Origin: an uncultured Eggerthellaceae bacterium
GTDB taxonomy: Bacteria; Actinomycetota; Coriobacteriia; Coriobacteriales; Eggerthellaceae
DNA: 59,805 bases
Direction: 5' to 3'
Assembly: GCA_947564425.1 (NCBI GenBank)
Contig: CANOBU010000002.1
Coordinates: 1-59,805, forward strand
Under the pieces are notes generated by a model. It saw only the letters and a program-made list of their open reading frames with translations. It made no database searches and was not told the origin of the DNA. Below, piece by piece: positions 16,667 through 25,852 of the stretch. How positions within the stretch are numbered: position 1 is the stretch's first letter; every line of letters begins with the position of its first letter. The position numbers were made by a program, and so were the translations under genes.

Positions 16667-16926
16667 GGAAAGACCGCGATAGGATGGCGGCACCCAAAGG
16701 GCCCGCAACGACCACCCATGCCCGCAGGGGCTCAGCGCAATAGCCTCGAAAACCGCCTCGGATTCATGCCCGCAACCCGCAAGCAGGAGCTGGGGCGGAC
16801 GGCCGTGCCCGCAGGGGTTCGGCGAAGCAAACCCCCGAAGGGCATCCCGGATGCCCCTTGCAACCTCCAACCAGGGGCTAAGCAAAACACCAGGGACCAC
16901 CCGCCCCAACCCCGTCCCCAGGCAGC

Positions 16927-16960
16927 AAAAAGCCCCCGTCTGCCGAAGCATCCGGGGGCT
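16927..16960 (-). terminator. Rho-independent terminator of the hydrogenase operon
   Basis: On the minus strand, AGCCCCCG...CGGGGGCT with a 14-nt loop is followed by TTTTTGC. It lies 20 bp after the hydA stop codon. The DNA between coaBC and this hairpin (16667-16926) holds no gene; two GCCCGCAGGGG(C/T)TC copies (about 16721 and 16808) are its only visible structure. Confidence 0.85.
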
Positions 16961-16980
16961 CCACCCAAGCCGCGCCTCGG

Positions 16981-18849
16981 TTACCACTGGCTCTGATCGG
17001 TATGCAGCAGCTCCTCGGCCCGGTGCGAAAGGGGCTTGTCCAGGAAGTCCTCGTAGCAAGCCCCCACCGAGGGATTCTCGTGGCTGAAGCGAGTAGCCCG
17101 CTTCTTGTCCAGCCCGTACAGCACGGTGCCCCGCTGCCCCGCCAGCTCGCAAGCCTCGTGGATGGGCTGGCCGCCGCCGCCCGTACAGCCGCCCGGGCAG
17201 GCCATGACCTCCACGAAGTCGTAGCTCACCTCGCCGGCATCCAGGGCATCCAGCAGCTTGGCCGCATTCTCCAGGCCGCTCACCACGGCTGTGCGCACCG
17301 GCGTGCCGGCCATGTCGAACACCTGCTCCTTCCAGCCCTCGGTGCCGCGCACGGCGCTGAAAGCCTCGGGGTCAGGGTTCTCGCCGGTGACCAGGTAGTA
17401 GGCGCTGCGCAGGGCCGCCTCCATCACACCGCCGGTGGTGCCGAAGATCACAGCGGCACCGGACCCCTCGTCCATGGGGCTGTCGAAGGCCGCATCCTCC
17501 AGCAGGGCAGGGTTCGTATGGGTCATGCGCACCATGCGCTGCAGCTCGCGCACGGTGATCACGGCGTCCACATCCGGCTCGCCCTCGCGCACCATGGCCT
17601 CCACGGCTGCCTCGTACTTCTTCGCCACGCAGGGCATGAAGGACACGCAGAAGATGCGTTGCGGCGAGGCCGGCTGCCCGGCAGCGGCGCCGTTCTCCGC
17701 CCGGGCCGCCAAAGCCGCCAGGTCGTTGGCGCCCTCGCCCTGGGGATGGGTATCCAGCCCGATGCCGATGCCGGCGCCCTCGCGCACGGCCCCCAGGTAA
17801 TCCTCGGCGCTGCGGGGCTCGCGCATACCCAGCTTCGGCGCCACGTAGGATTTCAGCAGGGCCCCGAAGATTTGCTGCGGCGACTTCGCCGAAGACAGGC
17901 GGCCCAGCTTATCGGGCCGATGCTCCCGCACGAAGCGCACCCAACCGGGGCAGCAGGAGGTGAACATGGGGCCGTTATCCCCCACGTCGCCCTCCTTCAG
18001 GCGCTCCAGGAACTCGCTACCCTCCTCCATGATGGTCATGTCGGCGGCGAAGTTGGTATCGAACACGTAGTCGAAGCCCAGGGCCTTCAGCGTGGCCACC
18101 ATGCGGCCCTCGCTGGCGGAGTCCTCCCAGGCCATGCCTTCGCCCCAGGAGGTGCGCACCGCCGGTGCCACCTGGGCGACGCACAGGACCTCGGGGTCGG
18201 CCAGAGCCTCCAGCACCGTATCGGTATCATCCCGGGCCCGCAGGGCGCCGGTGGGGCAATGGGTGATGCACTGGCCGCACAGCACGCAGCCGGCCTCCGC
18301 GATGGAAAGGCCGTCGCGCACCGCCACGTCCAGGCGCGTGGCGCGGTTCTTGATATCCCACACGTTGCAGCCCTGCACCTTGGCGCACACCTGCACGCAA
18401 CGCAGGCAGCGCACGCATTTCGAGCTGTCGCGGATCAGTGGGAAGCCGGCATCCCACGGCTCGCGGGTTATATTCGGGCGATAGGGCTCCTCCAGCACAT
18501 TGAGCTCCTGGGCCAGGAACTGCAGCACGCAATTGCCGTTGCGCACGCAGGTGGGGCACCGGGAGTCATGCTGCGAGAGCAGCAGCTGCACGTTCACGCG
18601 GCGGGCCTCCAGCACCCGGGGCGTATCCGTGCGCACCGCCATGCCCTCCTCCAGCGGCGAGTTGCAGGCGGGCACCAGGCGGTCTACGCCCTCCACCTCC
18701 ACCATGCACACGCGGCAGGCGCCGATCTCGCTTACCTCCCGCAGGCCGCAAAGGGTGGGTACGTGATTGCCCGTGGCGAATACGGCTTCCAGGATGGAAG
18801 ACCCCTCCGGCATGGATACAGACTGGCCGTTTATCGTGGCGTTTACCAT
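16981..18849 (-). CDS. hydA: [FeFe]-hydrogenase catalytic subunit
   Basis: A 622-residue modular [FeFe]-hydrogenase that interconverts H2 and protons plus reduced ferredoxin in the cytoplasm. Domains in order: [2Fe-2S] ferredoxin (CGLREVSEIGACRVC, Cys62), the HxxxCxxCxxNGNC His-Cys cluster at about 94-107, a 2x[4Fe-4S] domain (CVRCLRCVQVC and CVLCGQCITHCP, 145-198), then the H-cluster domain with all three signatures intact: TSCCPGW (297-303), MPCVAKKYE and EVMACPGGCTGGGGQP. The H-cluster domain contains an insert after ARAEN. Start ATG at 18849, overlapping the upstream partner gene by 7 bp. Maturases HydEFG are not in the window. Confidence 0.94.
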   Translation of the reverse strand: MVNATINGQSVSMPEGSSILEAVFATGNHVPTLCGLREVSEIGACRVCMVEVEGVDRLVPACNSPLEEGMAVRTDTPRVLEARRVNVQLLLSQHDSRCPTCVRNGNCVLQFLAQELNVLEEPYRPNITREPWDAGFPLIRDSSKCVRCLRCVQVCAKVQGCNVWDIKNRATRLDVAVRDGLSIAEAGCVLCGQCITHCPTGALRARDDTDTVLEALADPEVLCVAQVAPAVRTSWGEGMAWEDSASEGRMVATLKALGFDYVFDTNFAADMTIMEEGSEFLERLKEGDVGDNGPMFTSCCPGWVRFVREHRPDKLGRLSSAKSPQQIFGALLKSYVAPKLGMREPRSAEDYLGAVREGAGIGIGLDTHPQGEGANDLAALAARAENGAAAGQPASPQRIFCVSFMPCVAKKYEAAVEAMVREGEPDVDAVITVRELQRMVRMTHTNPALLEDAAFDSPMDEGSGAAVIFGTTGGVMEAALRSAYYLVTGENPDPEAFSAVRGTEGWKEQVFDMAGTPVRTAVVSGLENAAKLLDALDAGEVSYDFVEVMACPGGCTGGGGQPIHEACELAGQRGTVLYGLDKKRATRFSHENPSVGACYEDFLDKPLSHRAEELLHTDQSQW

Positions 18850-20708
18850 GATTGCAGCCTCCCTTCGCGAAACGCGCCTAAGCCGAACCGGTCGCAGCGC
18901 AGACAGCGGCTGGACTCCTGAAGGGCCTCTTGGTCGCTGAGCCCCTTCTCCATGATGTTGAAATCGTGCTTGCGCAAGGCGGCCATGCGCTCGGTGGTAT
19001 TGGAGCGCCCGCAGGGCATGCGGTCGGAGGCCTGGGCTGCGGGCACCTCCACATCCACGGAGATGCTATGGGAGAACCCGAGGTGCGCATCGATATTGCG
19101 GGCCGCCGCCTTGCCGGCGGCGATGGCCCGGATAACCGTGGCCGGACCGCTCTCGCAGTCGCCGCCGCAGAACACGCCCGGCATGCCCTCCACCTCGCCG
19201 AAGGGGCTCGCGACGATCTGGCCCCACCTCACCGGTATGCCGTCGGCGGCGAAGGGACCCGACCCCACGGCCTGGCCCACGGCCATCAGCACGCGGTCGC
19301 AGGGGATGACCTCCGTCGGGGCATCGGCTTTCACGGGCTTGGGGCGGCCGCGGTCGAAGGCGCCGATCATCTGCGGCTGCACTTCCAGGCCGCACACCTT
19401 GTCGCCCTCGGTGATGATGCGGGCCGGCGCAGTGAGCTCGCGGATGTCGCAGCCCTCGGCCACGGCGCCCTCTATCTCCTCATCCTGGGCGGTCATATCC
19501 TCCACCCGGCGCCGGTACACCACCGTGACGGAAGCGGCCCCCAGGCGCATGGAGGTGCGGGCCACATCCATGGCCACGTTGCCGCCGCCCACCACCACGA
19601 TGGACTGCCCGGTGAAATCATGCATGAAGCCATCACCGATGGCCCGCAGCATCTCCACGGCCGACAGCACGCCCTCGGCGTTCTCGCCCTCCAGCCCCAG
19701 GGATTTCTCCTGATGGGCGCCGATGGCCACATAGACCGCATCGCAGTCCTGCCGCAGCTGGTCCAGCGTGATGTCCTGGGGCACGGAGACGCCGCAATGC
19801 ACCTCGACGCCCTGGGATACGATCCAATCCACCTCGCGGTCGAGCTCTTCGCGGGGGAAGCGGTAGGCGGGAATGCCGTAGCGCATCATGCCGCCCAAAT
19901 GCTCGCGCTGCTCGTACACCACGGGGCTGTGCCCCATAAGGGCCAGGTAGTAGGCGGCCGTGAGGCCGGCCGGGCCGCCGCCGATAATGGCGATGCGCTT
20001 GCCGGTGGGCTCGTAATGGAAGGGGGCGGCCTCCGGCGCCGGCGAGCCGTCCGGCTGCACGGCGAACATGGCCTCGGCGTGATCCACCGCATAGCGCTTC
20101 AGGGCGCGGATGTTCACCGCATCGTCCACCACGCCGCGGCGGCAGGCGGACTCGCAGGGGTGCTCGCAGATCAAGCCGCAGGCCAGGGGGAACGGGTTGT
20201 CCTTGCGGATGAGCCGCACGGCATCATCGTAACGGCCCGCATGGACCAGGGCCACATAGCCGGGGATATCCACCTGGGCCGGGCAGCCCATGCGACAGGG
20301 GACGGCATCGCGGGAGCCGCCGGTGCAGCGCCCGTCTTGGCTATGGGAGAGGAAATCGCCGCGGAACCCTTCCACAGCCCGCAGCACCATGGCGCCGGTC
20401 TCGTAGCCTATGGCGCAATCGGCGCTGGCGTAGGTCACCCGGGCCGTGCGCTCCAAGGTCTCCAGGTCCTCCGGGCAACCCTGCCCATCCAGTATGCCCG
20501 CTATGATGCCATGCATCTTCGCCAACCCGATGCGGCAGGGAACGCATTTGCCACAGGATTGCGCGGCGCAAAGCGAGACGAACGCATCGGTCAACTCCAC
20601 CGGGCAGATGCCCACGGAACCGGCCTGCGCCCGCCGTGCAAGCGTGTCGCAAACATCGTTTACCACAGCTTCGGCCGCAGTGGGCTTCAACACCTCTATC
20701 AAGTCCAC
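18843..20708 (-). CDS. NuoF-C-terminal / GltD-like NAD(P)H oxidoreductase fusion, hydrogenase partner
   Basis: A 621-residue Fe-S flavoprotein. Residues 1-130 match only the C-terminal 4Fe-4S domain of NuoF/HydB (CGKCVPCRIG at 52-61, then DCAIGYETGA); the FMN/NADH-binding Rossmann domain and SLBB region are absent. Residues ~150-590 are a GltD/NfnB-type unit: CRMGCPAQVDIPGY and CGLICEHPCESACRRG for Fe-S, an FAD site GGGPAGLTAAYYL, and a second dinucleotide site GGGNVAMDVA. A SRCLRCDRFG motif closes the protein. I choose the GTG at 20708, preceded by AAGGAGGAG; upstream in-frame residues are unlike the family. The overlap with hydA suggests the two form one complex passing electrons between NAD(P)H, possibly ferredoxin, and H2. 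Bifurcation is possible but not shown. Confidence 0.88.
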   Translation of the reverse strand: MDLIEVLKPTAAEAVVNDVCDTLARRAQAGSVGICPVELTDAFVSLCAAQSCGKCVPCRIGLAKMHGIIAGILDGQGCPEDLETLERTARVTYASADCAIGYETGAMVLRAVEGFRGDFLSHSQDGRCTGGSRDAVPCRMGCPAQVDIPGYVALVHAGRYDDAVRLIRKDNPFPLACGLICEHPCESACRRGVVDDAVNIRALKRYAVDHAEAMFAVQPDGSPAPEAAPFHYEPTGKRIAIIGGGPAGLTAAYYLALMGHSPVVYEQREHLGGMMRYGIPAYRFPREELDREVDWIVSQGVEVHCGVSVPQDITLDQLRQDCDAVYVAIGAHQEKSLGLEGENAEGVLSAVEMLRAIGDGFMHDFTGQSIVVVGGGNVAMDVARTSMRLGAASVTVVYRRRVEDMTAQDEEIEGAVAEGCDIRELTAPARIITEGDKVCGLEVQPQMIGAFDRGRPKPVKADAPTEVIPCDRVLMAVGQAVGSGPFAADGIPVRWGQIVASPFGEVEGMPGVFCGGDCESGPATVIRAIAAGKAAARNIDAHLGFSHSISVDVEVPAAQASDRMPCGRSNTTERMAALRKHDFNIMEKGLSDQEALQESSRCLRCDRFGLGAFREGRLQSW

Positions 20709-21017
20709 GGCGCTCCTCCTTCTGATCCAAGAGAGAAATGTCCAGGGCCGGCCCATGCATCGCTCCCATCCTCTCGCACGCCCCCGAAGGAGGCGTCCTC
20801 TGCATGCCGGCTCCGATCGCCCCGCAGGGCGATGCAATCCCTATTCTTATATCATGACTGCAGCCGCACAAGGACAAAGAGCCCCTGATTGGCCGCCCCG
20901 CCGGTGCGATGTGCCCAATACCGGGCGCTGCGCTTCCCATCCCCCTGCCGCTGTGCCATGATGGAGGCCCGGATGAATCCGTCCGGTCCGAAAACCGCGA
21001 ATGAAAGATGGTGACCC
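20709..21017. other. Divergent intergenic region, hydrogenase operon / ABC transporter
   Basis: About 310 bp between divergent starts. It must hold two promoters. Frames here are open but lack start signals and familiar domains; I see no riboswitch consensus. Confidence 0.5.
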
Positions 21018-22100
21018 ATGGCCCGTTCCAACCCGATCCCCGCCGTTCCCGTAGCCCGGCTCCTGGCCGCCGCAGCCCTTCTGCTGGCCTGCGTGGCCCT
21101 GGCCGTGGGATGTACCGCCCAAACGGCCCAGAGCAGCTCGGCGACAAGCTCCCCCTCCTCCGAGGCCGCAACCGCCGCAACCGCCGCCCCCTTGTCCGTC
21201 TGCTCCCTGAAAGGCCCCACCACCATCGGCCTGGCCGCCATGATCGCCGACCAGGAAGGCTCCGATGAGCCCTACGCCTTCGAGATGGCCGCCACCGCCG
21301 ACGAGATCGCCCCCAAGCTGTCCTCCGGCGAGTGCGACATCGCCCTGATCCCCGCCAATCTGGCCGCCACCTTGTACCAGCGCACCGACGGGGCCATCCG
21401 CGTCATCGACGTGAACACCCTGGGCGTTCTCTACGGCCTCACCGCCGATGAAGCCCTGAAGGCGAACCCGGCCCCCACCCTGGCGGACCTCGCCGGCCGC
21501 ACGGTGTATCTCACCGGCAAGGGCACGGTGCCCCAGTACACCGTGGAATGCCTGCTGCAGGCCGCCGGCGTGAGCGACCAGGTAACCCTGGAATTCCGCA
21601 CGGAGCCCTCGGAGGTGGTGGCGCTGATCCAGAACGACCCCGCGGCCGTGGGCATCGTGCCCCAGCCCTTCGCCACGGCGGCCCTGGCCCAGGATGACAG
21701 TCTGGCCTCGGTGTTCGACCTGACCGCCCTGTGGGATGACACCTTCGCCCAAGCCGCCGACGGGCAGCAGGCCGGGCGCCTCATCACCGGCGTCACCGTG
21801 GCCCGCACCGAGGTGATCGAGCAGCAGCCCGAGGCCATCGCCCGCTTCCTGGCCGCCCACGCCGCCTCGGCCGCCGAGGCTGCCGACGACCCGGCCGCCG
21901 TGGCGCCCGAAGTGGTGGACCTGGGCATCATGGCCAACGCCTCCCTGGCCGAGCAGGCCATCCCTCTGTGCAACATCGTGTGCCTGACCGGCAGCGATAT
22001 GGAATCGGCCCTCTCCGGCTACCTGAGCCGCCTCTTCGACCTGGCTCCGGAGGCCCTGGGCGGGGCCCTTCCCGGCGATGACTTCTATTACCTGGGTTAA
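21018..22100 (+). CDS. ABC transporter substrate-binding lipoprotein (NitT/TauT/THI5 type)
   Basis: A 360-residue lipoprotein: a signal with a twin of hydrophobic Ala/Leu stretches ends in the lipobox LAVGC (Cys32), a Ser/Ala/Thr-rich linker follows, then a periplasmic-binding-protein type 2 fold beginning with LKGPTTIGLAAM and SGECDIALIPANLAATLY. This resembles binding proteins of the NMT1/THI5 or nitrate-sulfonate-taurine class. The ligand is not identifiable. Its last 23 bp overlap the start of the permease-ATPase gene, so the two are co-translated. Start ATG at 21018 has AAAGATGG upstream, a weak site. Confidence 0.85.
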   Translation: MARSNPIPAVPVARLLAAAALLLACVALAVGCTAQTAQSSSATSSPSSEAATAATAAPLSVCSLKGPTTIGLAAMIADQEGSDEPYAFEMAATADEIAPKLSSGECDIALIPANLAATLYQRTDGAIRVIDVNTLGVLYGLTADEALKANPAPTLADLAGRTVYLTGKGTVPQYTVECLLQAAGVSDQVTLEFRTEPSEVVALIQNDPAAVGIVPQPFATAALAQDDSLASVFDLTALWDDTFAQAADGQQAGRLITGVTVARTEVIEQQPEAIARFLAAHAASAAEAADDPAAVAPEVVDLGIMANASLAEQAIPLCNIVCLTGSDMESALSGYLSRLFDLAPEALGGALPGDDFYYLG

Positions 22101-23475
22101 ACGCCTGGCCATCGCCCTCTTCTGGCTGGCCCTCTGGCAGCTGGCCGCCTGGGCCACCGGCAACGGGCTGCTGCTCTGCGGCCCCGTGGAGGCCTTGGAA
22201 GCCCTGGGACGCCTGCTGCCCCTGCCGGCATTCTGGGAGAGCCTGGGATGTTCCCTGGGGCGCATCGCCGCCGGCTTCGCCATCGCCGCCGTGCTGGGGG
22301 CCCTCCTGGGCACCGCCGCCCGCACCTGGCCCCTGCTGAGCGAGGTGCTCTCGCCGCTGATGTCGGTGGTGAAGGGGGCGCCGGTGGTGTGCATCATCGT
22401 GCTGCTGCTGGTGCTGCTGGGGTCCTCCCAAACCACCATCGTGGTGGTGGCCCTGGTGGTGGCGCCCCCCTTCTACGTTGCCGTGCGGGAGGCGGCCGCA
22501 GCCCGCGACCCGGGCCTCGACGAGATGCTGAAGGTGTTCTCCGTAGGGCGCTGGCGCCGGCTGGCCGCCGTCCGCTGGCCCCAGACCGCCCCGTTCCTGC
22601 GGGCGGCGGCGGGAAGCGCGGCGGCCATGGCCTGGAAGGCCGGCGTGGCTGCCGAGCTGCTGGGGCTTCCGGCCTTCTCCATCGGCGAGCAGGTGTATCT
22701 AGCCAAACTCACGCTGGACACCCCGGGCATCGTCGCCTGGACCGCCGTGGCCGTGGCCATGGGCTGGCTCTCGGAGAAACTGGCCGTGGCCCTGATCGAT
22801 GCCTTGGGGAAGCTGCCCGGCTGGTGGCTGGACCGGCGCGTGTGCCGGGCCGGGGCCCTGGGGCCGGATGCCGTCCCTTCCCGCCCCGGCCCCATCGCCG
22901 TAGACTTCGAGGGCGTATCGAAGGGCTTCGGCGACCGCGAGGTGCTGCAGCGCTTCTCGGTGGCCATCGCCGCCGGACGGCGCGTGGCGCTGATGGCGCC
23001 CTCGGGGGCCGGCAAGACCACCTTCCTGCGATTGGCCCTGGGCCTCGAGGCCCCCGATGGGGGCATCGTGGAGCGCACCCCGGGACCCCTTTCCGCCGTA
23101 TTCCAGGAAGCGCGGCTGATGGAAGGCCTCACCGCAGCTCAGAACCTGGCCCTGGTGGCGGCCGATGCCCGGGAGCTTCGCCGGAGCCTGGGCATCCTAG
23201 GGGAATTGCTCCAGGGTGCGGAAGCGGACAAGCCCGTCTCCCAGCTGTCGGGGGGCATGCGGCGCCGAGTGGAGCTGGCCCGGGCCCTGGCCCATCCATC
23301 CGGGCTGCTGGCATTGGATGAGCCCTTCACCGGCCTGGATGACGAGACCCGTGACCGCGCGGCCGCCATCGCCGCCGAATACCTGGACGGCCGCACCCTG
23401 CTGCTGGCCACCCATAGGGCGCGGGATACCGAGGTCCTAGGAGCCGCCCCGCTGGCCGTCCCCTTCGGCACCTAG
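22078..23475 (+). CDS. ABC transporter permease-ATPase fusion
   Basis: A 465-residue single chain. Residues 1-265 are a BPD_transp_1 permease with about six helices (LWQLAAWATGNGLLLCGP... , the EAAAARDPGLDEMLKVFSV coupling helix with the family's EAA-like motif). Residues ~280-465 are the ATPase: Walker A APSGAGKTT, signature LSGGMRRRVELARAL, Walker B LLALDEPF and a TLLLATHR switch histidine. Importers of the SsuBC/TauBC class have these as two genes; here they are joined by a short linker (VCRAGALGPDAVPSRPGP). The ATPase half is short (about 185 residues) but retains all motifs except an easily seen Q-loop, for which VFQEARLMEG is the match. Partner of the upstream binding lipoprotein. Confidence 0.9.
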   Translation: MTSITWVKRLAIALFWLALWQLAAWATGNGLLLCGPVEALEALGRLLPLPAFWESLGCSLGRIAAGFAIAAVLGALLGTAARTWPLLSEVLSPLMSVVKGAPVVCIIVLLLVLLGSSQTTIVVVALVVAPPFYVAVREAAAARDPGLDEMLKVFSVGRWRRLAAVRWPQTAPFLRAAAGSAAAMAWKAGVAAELLGLPAFSIGEQVYLAKLTLDTPGIVAWTAVAVAMGWLSEKLAVALIDALGKLPGWWLDRRVCRAGALGPDAVPSRPGPIAVDFEGVSKGFGDREVLQRFSVAIAAGRRVALMAPSGAGKTTFLRLALGLEAPDGGIVERTPGPLSAVFQEARLMEGLTAAQNLALVAADARELRRSLGILGELLQGAEADKPVSQLSGGMRRRVELARALAHPSGLLALDEPFTGLDDETRDRAAAIAAEYLDGRTLLLATHRARDTEVLGAAPLAVPFGT

Positions 23476-23595
23476 GGGCTCCAGCTTCACCTCGACCAGG
23501 CGATAGCCGTCTTCTGTCTCCTCGGCCATGGCGTAGCTGATGCCGATGGCAACCTGGGGCAGCAGGTCGGCCAGCGCCCCGAAAGCCCCGGGTGC
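23437..23595 (-). pseudogene. Possible 3' gene remnant
   Basis: On the minus strand, between two in-frame stops (TAG at 23596-23598 and 23437-23439), 52 codons read ...FGALADLLPQVAIGISYAM, then AEETEDGYRLVEVKLEPL and a short poor tail. The composition resembles real protein, yet there is no start codon at the front and it overlaps the ATPase gene end by 39 bp. It could be the tail of a lost gene or chance. Confidence 0.2.
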
Positions 23596-23623
23596 CTAGG
23601 CGGTAACCGCCGGCATGGCATCG

Positions 23624-23661
23624 ACCGCGAAGGCCGCCTCCATCGGGGCGGCCTTCGCGGT
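23624..23661 (+). terminator. Hairpin downstream of the ABC transporter genes
   Basis: ACCGCGAAGGCCGCC (23624-23638) pairs perfectly with 23647-23661 over an 8-nt loop. Only TTT follows, so it is a terminator candidate lacking a full U-tract. Confidence 0.5.
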
Positions 23662-23820
23662 TTCCAGGGCCCGGACCGCTACCCGGGTACTGTTTGCAGC
23701 TCCGTCCACCGTTGGGTTATGGGAGCGAAACGGCCTCGCTACAGTTGGGCACCCTTCCCCACCTTCGCTGTGCCGCCCTTTAGCATAGGTTGCATAACCA
23801 GCCTAGAGAAAGGGCTTATC

Positions 23821-25248
23821 ATGACCAGCTTGATGAAACGGGCTTCAGTGGCGCTCCTGGCCATCGTCGTGGCCTTCTCGCTCTGCCTACCCGCCTTGTC
23901 CTTCGCCGACTCCAGCGGGCAATCCGCCGCCGCAGACTCCTCTTCGGCCGCCGCTGCTTCGAGCGGTTCGGCTGCATCGGGCAGCAGCGCTGCGGCAACG
24001 GACGGCAACGGCGATGGATCCGATGCCGCTGCGACCACTCCTGCCGACGATTGCATCGTCACCTTGGAGTACTACGAGAACGTTATCTCCGAGGAGCCGG
24101 GCATCCCGCCCGACGAGAACGGCCGCTACCTCCTGGGCACCCGGCAGCTCACCGGCCTGCAGGAGGGCACCCAACTGGACACGTGGGATTACGTGCTGGA
24201 CCTCACCGGCTACTTCTTCTTCGATGCATGGCCGGCGAAGCTCACCGTCAGCACCGACCCCGCCGACAATGTGATCCAGCTGTTCTACTTCCGCTACAGC
24301 AACTACTCCTATACGGTCAACTACTACCTGATGACCGGTGCCGATCTCGCAGCTGACAGCTGGAGCGAGGCCCTGGCCCCCGACAAGGTGGAATTCCACA
24401 AGCTGGGAAGCGAAGTGGTCGAGAACCAGCCCTACGGCGAACTGGTAGAAGGCGATGCCTACGAGTACAAACTGGATGGCGCCTATGTGGTGGACACCTA
24501 CCCGCCCGACATCCGCGTAGGTGTAACGCCGGACAACAATACTTTGAATGTATTGTATGTCCCGCAAACCACCACGCTTCCAGATGACATCGAAATCCCC
24601 GATGAGGTGATCGATCCCGGCACCGTGGATACCCCCAATGCGAAGCCGCCTGCGATGCCCAACGACGAGACCTTCGACAAGGATGGCATAACGGCCGTGC
24701 TGCCCAACAAGAAACCTGTTTCCAACGAAGTGGGCACGGACAGCGGCTCCAGCGCCGCGAAGCCCGCCGGTACCGCAACGCCGTCCGGCAGCGATACCTC
24801 CGATCAAGGGGATGCTACCGTGGAGGTGCCCGGCGTGGGCGCTATGACCGAGGAGCAGATCGATGAGCTGTTCCGAGACTTCGTGGGCGCCGAATCCGAT
24901 GAGGGCGTCATGGAGATCACCGACGAGATGCTGGCGAATCCCGTGGATCCGGCTGTGGCAAAGCGCATAGCCGACGCCTACATCACCGGTTACGACAACG
25001 GCACCGCTGCGGCCGAGGCCCGATGCGCCCCCAGCATCACCGACCACATCATCTGCATCATCATAATGATCATCCTGGCTTTGCTGGCGCTTATCGGGTT
25101 CATCCTGTACGGCCGCGAACATGGGAAGCTGAAGCGCCTGCAGGAAGCCCAGGACCAGGCCGCCGCCGGGGCCGGCGCCACCGCGGCAGCCGCCCGGGCC
25201 GAAGCGCCGAGCGAGCAGCCCGCTCCGCCCATCGATCCCTTGGAGTAG
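23821..25248 (+). CDS. Surface protein with two MucBP-like repeats and a C-terminal membrane helix
   Basis: A 475-residue predicted surface protein. A Sec signal (LLAIVVAFSLCLPALSFADS) is followed by a Ser/Ala-rich low-complexity stalk (about 30-75), then two related ~90-residue units beginning VTLEYYENVISEEPG and YTVNYYLMTGADLAADSW, each ending with a DNxxxLFY / NTLNVLYV strand, a pattern like MucBP/Listeria-Bacteroides-type repeats. A Pro/Thr/Asp-rich linker follows, and a single helix (IICIIIMIILALLALIGFIL) near residue 430 with a basic, then Ala-rich cytoplasmic tail anchors it. No LPXTG. The ATG at 23821 has AGAAAGG upstream; earlier in-frame codons lack these signals. The last 54 bp of the gene recur at 28001-28057. 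Confidence 0.8.
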   Translation: MTSLMKRASVALLAIVVAFSLCLPALSFADSSGQSAAADSSSAAAASSGSAASGSSAAATDGNGDGSDAAATTPADDCIVTLEYYENVISEEPGIPPDENGRYLLGTRQLTGLQEGTQLDTWDYVLDLTGYFFFDAWPAKLTVSTDPADNVIQLFYFRYSNYSYTVNYYLMTGADLAADSWSEALAPDKVEFHKLGSEVVENQPYGELVEGDAYEYKLDGAYVVDTYPPDIRVGVTPDNNTLNVLYVPQTTTLPDDIEIPDEVIDPGTVDTPNAKPPAMPNDETFDKDGITAVLPNKKPVSNEVGTDSGSSAAKPAGTATPSGSDTSDQGDATVEVPGVGAMTEEQIDELFRDFVGAESDEGVMEITDEMLANPVDPAVAKRIADAYITGYDNGTAAAEARCAPSITDHIICIIIMIILALLALIGFILYGREHGKLKRLQEAQDQAAAGAGATAAAARAEAPSEQPAPPIDPLE

Positions 25249-25251
25249 CAA
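25195..25251. repeat. 57-bp direct repeat, copy 1 (3' end of the surface protein gene)
   Basis: CGGGCCGAAGCGCCGAGCGA... to GGAGTAGCAA, including the stop codon, is repeated at 28001-28057 with two mismatches (55/57). The two copies enclose 2.75 kb carrying a nuclease gene and nested inverted repeats. Confidence 0.95.
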
Positions 25252-25280
25252 CGCGCAAACCATTGGGATAGCATGGGCGT

Positions 25281-25312
25281 AAAAGGGGGCGAAGATGACA
25301 TCGCCCCCTTTT
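25281..25312 (+). terminator. Rho-independent terminator of the surface protein gene
   Basis: AAAAGGGGGCGA (25281-25292) pairs with TCGCCCCCTTTT (25301-25312), giving a perfect stem with a run of T at the 3' side. It works on paper in both directions. Confidence 0.85.
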
Positions 25313-25603
25313 AGTCGCATATCAGGGAACGCGCCCCGATCAAGGGGCAATGGCGGCCGGGGTCGAGAGAGGGGCGGCCCCCGGCCGTCATTGCCCCGCT
25401 CATCTGGCCCACTGCACCTCCCTACCGCTTGCAACCCCGACCGCAGCTCCTCCCTCCCCCTACCGCACCTCTTCCCTTGCACGCTCGCCGAAGCCCCGCA
25501 CCGTCCCCGCGTCCTGTGGGTTTTATCCCCGATGCGCTTCCCCGTCGCTCGCACCCGGCCGCACCCCATCCTTCCGCCCCGGCCGCACTCTATAGGTTCG
25601 GCG

Positions 25604-25852
25604 GTCCATTATGTGTTTTATCTACTTCTTGCTCCCAAACGATCCGGTTTTAAGGAGTTCAGACGCCCATTATGTGCTTGCCGCAACCCCCTTCGCCTCC
25701 ATGGCTGAAACCCGAGCCGTTAACCAGGGGATTTAGATAACTGTCCCGGAAACACCCATGGAAGCCATGCTGCAAAACACATAATGGGCATCTGAACTCC
25801 TGAAAACACCCTTCCCAGCCTGCCGTCTCGCATCTCGAAACGCATAGTGGCG
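25604..25852. repeat. Inverted-repeat block with four CCCATTATGYGTTT boxes (left of the nuclease gene)
   Basis: Boxes are forward at 25605-25619 and 25665-25679, and inverted at 25775-25789 and 25836-25850. The inner pair is embedded in longer arms (TTTT-n2-GGAGTTCAGA-n-GCCCATTATGTG, about 33 bp, few mismatches). Arm-to-arm spacing is alike on both sides (about 60 bp between boxes). A block of the same design lies on the other side of the nuclease gene at 27551-27815. 25313-25603 holds no gene that I can support. Confidence 0.85.

Noticed and set aside
20709..21017. Riboswitch upstream of the ABC transporter
   Set aside because: I looked for TPP, cobalamin and fluoride consensus cores by eye and found none.
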